Part shown: in pieces, positions 63,216 through 64,000 of the stretch
Layout: every line of letters begins with the position of its first letter
How positions within the stretch are numbered: position 1 is the stretch's first letter
DNA from: Sphingobium scionense
Lineage (GTDB): Bacteria; Pseudomonadota; Alphaproteobacteria; Sphingomonadales; Sphingomonadaceae
Length of the DNA: 64,000 bases
Direction of reading: 5' to 3'
NCBI RefSeq assembly: GCF_014197035.1
Contig: NZ_JACIEU010000013.1
Coordinates: 113,276-177,275 of the forward strand
Program-made: the position numbers and the translations under genes
The notes under the pieces: model-generated
Databases searched by the model: none
The model's input: only the letters and a program-made list of their open reading frames with translations
Told to the model about the DNA's origin: nothing

Positions 63216-63805
63216 GCCGCAAGATCGACTTCTATTTCGACTTCATCAGTCCCTTCAGTTACCTCGCGCAGCTGAAGCTCCCGGAAATAGCCCGCAAGGC
63301 CGGTTGCGAACTCCAATATTGGCCGATCGATATCCCCGAGGCGAAGATTGCGGCGGGGAACTACGGCCCGTCCAATCGCGAGGTGGTTCCGAAAATCAAG
63401 GTGATGATGGCGGACCTCAACCGGTGGGCCCACAAATATGACGCTCCCTTGCGTTTTCCGGCCAGCTTTGCCTGCAAGGACTGGAACTGCGCCACGCTCT
63501 ACGCGCGCGAGCAGGGCAAAGCGGAAGCATACGTCGCTGCCGCTTACAATCTGATCTGGGGGCAGGGAATCGACCCAAGCGACCGCGAAGAACTGCGCGC
63601 CTGTGCAACAGAAGCTGGACTCGATCCAGAGGCGTTGACAGCCTTCGTGGACTCTTCACTTGGCCAGAATGAATATCGCAAGGCTCGCAGCCTAGCCTAT
63701 CAGCGGGGAGTCTTCGGCGCGCCGTTAATGTTTGTCGACGATCAAATATTCTGGGGCAATGATCGTCTCGACTTTCTGCAGGAGTATCTATCTCAACAGA
63801 AGTAA
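63212..63805 (+). CDS. nahD: 2-Hydroxychromene-2-carboxylate isomerase
   Basis: The 197-residue protein has the kappa-class GST-like thioredoxin fold. The glutathione-activating Ser13 is in FYFDFISPFSYLAQ, and FGAPLMFVDDQIFWGNDRLD is the conserved C-terminal segment. NahD interconverts 2-hydroxychromene-2-carboxylate and trans-o-hydroxybenzylidenepyruvate, the substrate of NahE. It is the last gene of the bphC operon. Confidence 0.93.
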   Translation: MSRKIDFYFDFISPFSYLAQLKLPEIARKAGCELQYWPIDIPEAKIAAGNYGPSNREVVPKIKVMMADLNRWAHKYDAPLRFPASFACKDWNCATLYAREQGKAEAYVAAAYNLIWGQGIDPSDREELRACATEAGLDPEALTAFVDSSLGQNEYRKARSLAYQRGVFGAPLMFVDDQIFWGNDRLDFLQEYLSQQK

Positions 63806-64000
63806 TTCTTAGAATAAGAAAATGCGGCGAGGGGAGAGGGAATGAAAGAACTTCAGATTAACTTGTTCGTAACTGCGGCTGCCGTCCTTGTGCAATCGCT
63901 TGTTCCTAGTGGTTTCCGCCTGACATAAGAGTCCGGTTCGGGATTCCCTTTGTTGCGTTCGCATGCGAGTCTGGCGCATGCGCACAGGAATATCGTTCAC
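63806..64000. other. Non-coding right edge
   Basis: A weak AT-rich inverted repeat TTCTTAGAATAAGAA lies just behind nahD (63807-63821) and could help end the transcript. No gene is supported in the remaining bases. Confidence 0.35.

Noticed and set aside
63809..64000. Minus-strand frame at the right edge
   Set aside because: It is short, has unusual composition and no start signal, and is probably non-coding.
1..64000. CRISPR arrays, tRNA or rRNA genes
   Set aside because: No regularly spaced repeats and no recognisable tRNA or rRNA sequence were seen by eye.

Overview
The window is GC-rich DNA from a sphingomonad (Sphingobium, Novosphingobium or Sphingomonas type alphaproteobacterium), probably from a large catabolic plasmid or a plasmid-derived island. 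The evidence is the gene order, which resembles from memory the mixed xyl/bph/nah clusters of pNL1-like sphingomonad plasmids, a broken plasmid replication gene with iterons, and many insertion-sequence and Tn3 remnants. No rRNA, tRNA or CRISPR array was seen.

Positions 1-8.6 kb are mobile-element debris with plasmid maintenance genes. They hold a TPR protein cut by the window edge, a 5'-truncated Tn3 transposase, a frameshifted IS256-family element, an ISAs1 fragment, a DUF3768 protein, a VbhA-type antitoxin with a Fic toxin, an IS5-family element and an IS110-family element. Positions 8.6-25.7 kb are an envelope and stress region: a DUF4142 protein, a UbiB-like kinase with a TetR regulator, an orphan MCE protein, two coupled hotdog thioesterases, an EmrAB-OprM-type efflux operon, Ohr/OhrR, a Tn3 remnant, a complete Mla/MCE lipid-transport operon with a PqiC-like lipoprotein, and an ECF sigma factor. 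Positions 25.8-28.3 kb hold a resolvase, the iterons, a repA gene truncated by an IS66 fragment, a desaturase tail and a solo right end of an IS110-family element.

Positions 28.3-63.8 kb are the catabolic region. A FadL/TodX porin and an aldehyde dehydrogenase pseudogene are followed by six ring-hydroxylating oxygenase alpha/beta pairs. In the window these are served by one Rieske ferredoxin (bphA3) and one FAD reductase (bphA4). A sigma-54 activator (xylR-like) sits next to a well-formed -24/-12 promoter and a candidate upstream activator site; these precede an alpha1-beta1-alpha2-beta2-xylM-xylA operon. A convergent minus-strand operon, xylF-E-(glcG-like)-G-J-Q-K-I-H-T-C-bphB-orf126, is a complete catechol meta-cleavage route to pyruvate and acetyl-CoA. 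It is separated from the xylMA operon by a strong hairpin. Further right, xylX-xylY-pdxA-like-alpha-beta-bphK runs leftward and bphC-bphA3-beta-alpha-nahD runs rightward from a shared divergent promoter whose two -35 boxes lie in one 18-bp palindrome.

Together the genes allow dioxygenation of bicyclic aromatics (BphA, BphB, BphC, NahD, NahE) to salicylaldehyde and salicylate, salicylate hydroxylation to catechol, side-chain oxidation of methylbenzenes (XylMA, XylC), benzoate/toluate dioxygenation (XylXY, XylL), and meta cleavage. The xylB, xylZ and bphD genes are not in the window. The xylM gene carries a 22-bp tandem duplication plus a compensating 2-bp insertion that scrambles its second membrane helix, so the methyl-oxidation branch may be inactive.
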